Below are positions 63,028-64,000 of a stretch of 64,000 bases of DNA, piece by piece. The DNA comes from Malaya genurostris (lineage: Eukaryota > Arthropoda > Insecta > Diptera > Culicidae). The first letter of the stretch is position 1; each line of letters begins with the position of its first letter. Position numbers and translations under genes: made by a program. Under the pieces are notes generated by a model. The model did no database searches and had not been told where the DNA came from. It was given only the letters and a program-made list of their open reading frames with translations. The stretch is from contig NC_080572.1 of the NCBI RefSeq assembly GCF_030247185.1, forward strand, positions 31,604,971 to 31,668,970, written 5' to 3'.

Positions 63028-64000
63028 TTGAACATTTTAAATTGGAATGCTCGATCATTAAAATCGAGTGAAGATGAATTTTATAATTTTCTCAAAGTTC
63101 ACAAAATTCATATTGCCATTGTGACAGAAACATTTCTTAAACCAAATATCAAATTGAAAAGTAATCCATATTATGTGGTTCATCGAGTTGACAGGTTTAC
63201 TGGTGGAGTTTGTCCAACGGCAAATTAAACATCGAATTTACCTTCTTTCAGTACTAAAGTTATTGAAAGCTTGGGAATCGAAGTTGAAATCATTAATGGA
63301 ATTTATTTCATCGCTGGAGCATATTTGCCATTCCAATACGCCGGTGAACAATTACATTTCTCTGCTGGTTACGGTACAGTTCTTTATCCCAGTAATCCGA
63401 CTTGCTTCTCTTCTGTGAAAATCCCTCTTCAATTGATCTGGTTCTAACAGATCAGTCACATTTGTAGTGAACCGATTACACATGCTGACTTTGACTCAGA
63501 GCATCTTTCTGTAACATTCAGACTTTCCAACGAAGCTATAATTAATTTCTTCTATCATCGATGACAACCTACAACTGCTCATTCGGTTGAAGAATGTTCG
63601 TCGACGACAATATCAACGTTCTCGTGATCCTGCTATGAAAAACATAGTTAAGGATTTACAAAAAGAAATTAAACATAGATTTACTCTTTTGCGAAATGAA
63701 AATTTCGCAAAAGAAGTTGAACAAATTAAATCATATTCTAAACCTTTCTGGAAACTTTCTTAGGTTCTTAAGAAACCTCAGAAACCAATTCCTGCTCTCA
63801 AGTAAGGAAATCAAATACTTCTTACAAATGGCGAAAAAGCTCAAAAACTTGCTCAGCAGTTCGAGAGTGTCCACAATAATTTGAACGTTGTGAGTCCTAT
63901 GGAAAATGAAGTCTCACTGAAATATGATCATGTTTCAACCCAAATGTTTTTGAAAAAATTATCTTGTTGAGAATGATGTCTCATATAAATGAGAATTCAA
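63028..64000 (+). pseudogene. LINE ORF2 start (endonuclease), broken
   Basis: ORF2 begins with NILNWNARSLKSSEDEFYNF, then IAIVTETFLKPNIK and VVHRVDRFTG, the N-terminal strands and catalytic Glu region (TET) of the APE-type endonuclease. A deletion at the GGVAIF segment shifts the frame near 63205. Later pieces (ICHSNTP region, SEHLSVTFRLSNEA, RRRQYQRSRDPAM, FTLLRNENFAK) lie in changing frames, with larger deletions than in the left-edge copy. RT begins at the window end. Confidence 0.8.

Larger units (their letters stand above)
61335..64000 (+). mobile_element. Jockey-like LINE with 5' end, ORFs decayed, runs off the window
   Basis: The 5' end is near 61337 ('cagtcgttcgcaccgc'), a start typical of LINEs with an internal promoter. 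Then come a 5' UTR with a hairpin array, ORF1 and ORF2. It is the inverted counterpart of the copy at 1-2277 and adds the 5' UTR and ORF1 N-terminus missing there. In ORF2 several stretches are deleted: near 63550 the sequence jumps from the 'gaagctataattaatt' area to 'catcgatgacaac'. Confidence 0.88.

Overview
The window looks like nuclear DNA of a culicine mosquito, most likely Aedes. The reasons are AT-rich, transposon-packed sequence, very long introns, mosquito-type LINEs (Jockey-like, RNase H-bearing I/LOA-like, RTE-like), a DD37E transposon relic, tRNA-derived SINEs, and a dispersed repeat whose core reads 'ccgattttcacaaacttaga'. Family names come from recognised protein motifs and memory of the families; no search was run.

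The only host gene I can support is the 5' half of Grd, a GABA/glycine-like ligand-gated chloride channel subunit, on the + strand. Four coding exons (27117-27429, 27618-27685, 33190-33410, 40360-40442) join in frame with consensus splice sites and end in the Cys-loop. The next exon (rest of the ligand-binding domain, then the membrane segments) was not found, so the fourth intron runs at least 23.5 kb to the window edge. The introns are full of mobile DNA.

Layout. 1-2277: 5'-truncated Jockey-like LINE, minus strand. 2857-6775: dispersed repeat units with CT and TA microsatellites. 8375-17166: several tRNA-like SINEs and an RNase H-bearing LINE (13478-15957, minus) carrying a 194-bp MITE. 16081-20860: two copies of a long-TIR repeat, one with nested insertions. 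21350-22653: complete rosa-like (DD41D) mariner with an intact 361-aa transposase. 24950-25397: 448-bp palindrome. 26007-26777: Jockey fragment with a 16-bp target duplication. 27117-40442: Grd exons, with a 1.5-kb repeat and an RTE-like LINE in intron 2. 42499-43386: long-TIR element containing a polyadenylated retrocopy of one palindrome arm. 44405-45912: second copy of the 1.5-kb repeat. 47956-51766: LTR retroelement without coding capacity, with nearly identical LTRs and a foldback rosa derivative inside. 56914-57897: DD37E pseudogene. 61335-64000: Jockey-like LINE on the + strand with a complete 5' end, inverted relative to the copy at the left edge.

Nothing suggests a novel multi-gene system. 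The most interesting content is transposon biology: an apparently intact mariner beside a foldback derivative of it, a young stripped LTR element, and a palindrome whose single arm was retroposed with a poly-A tail.
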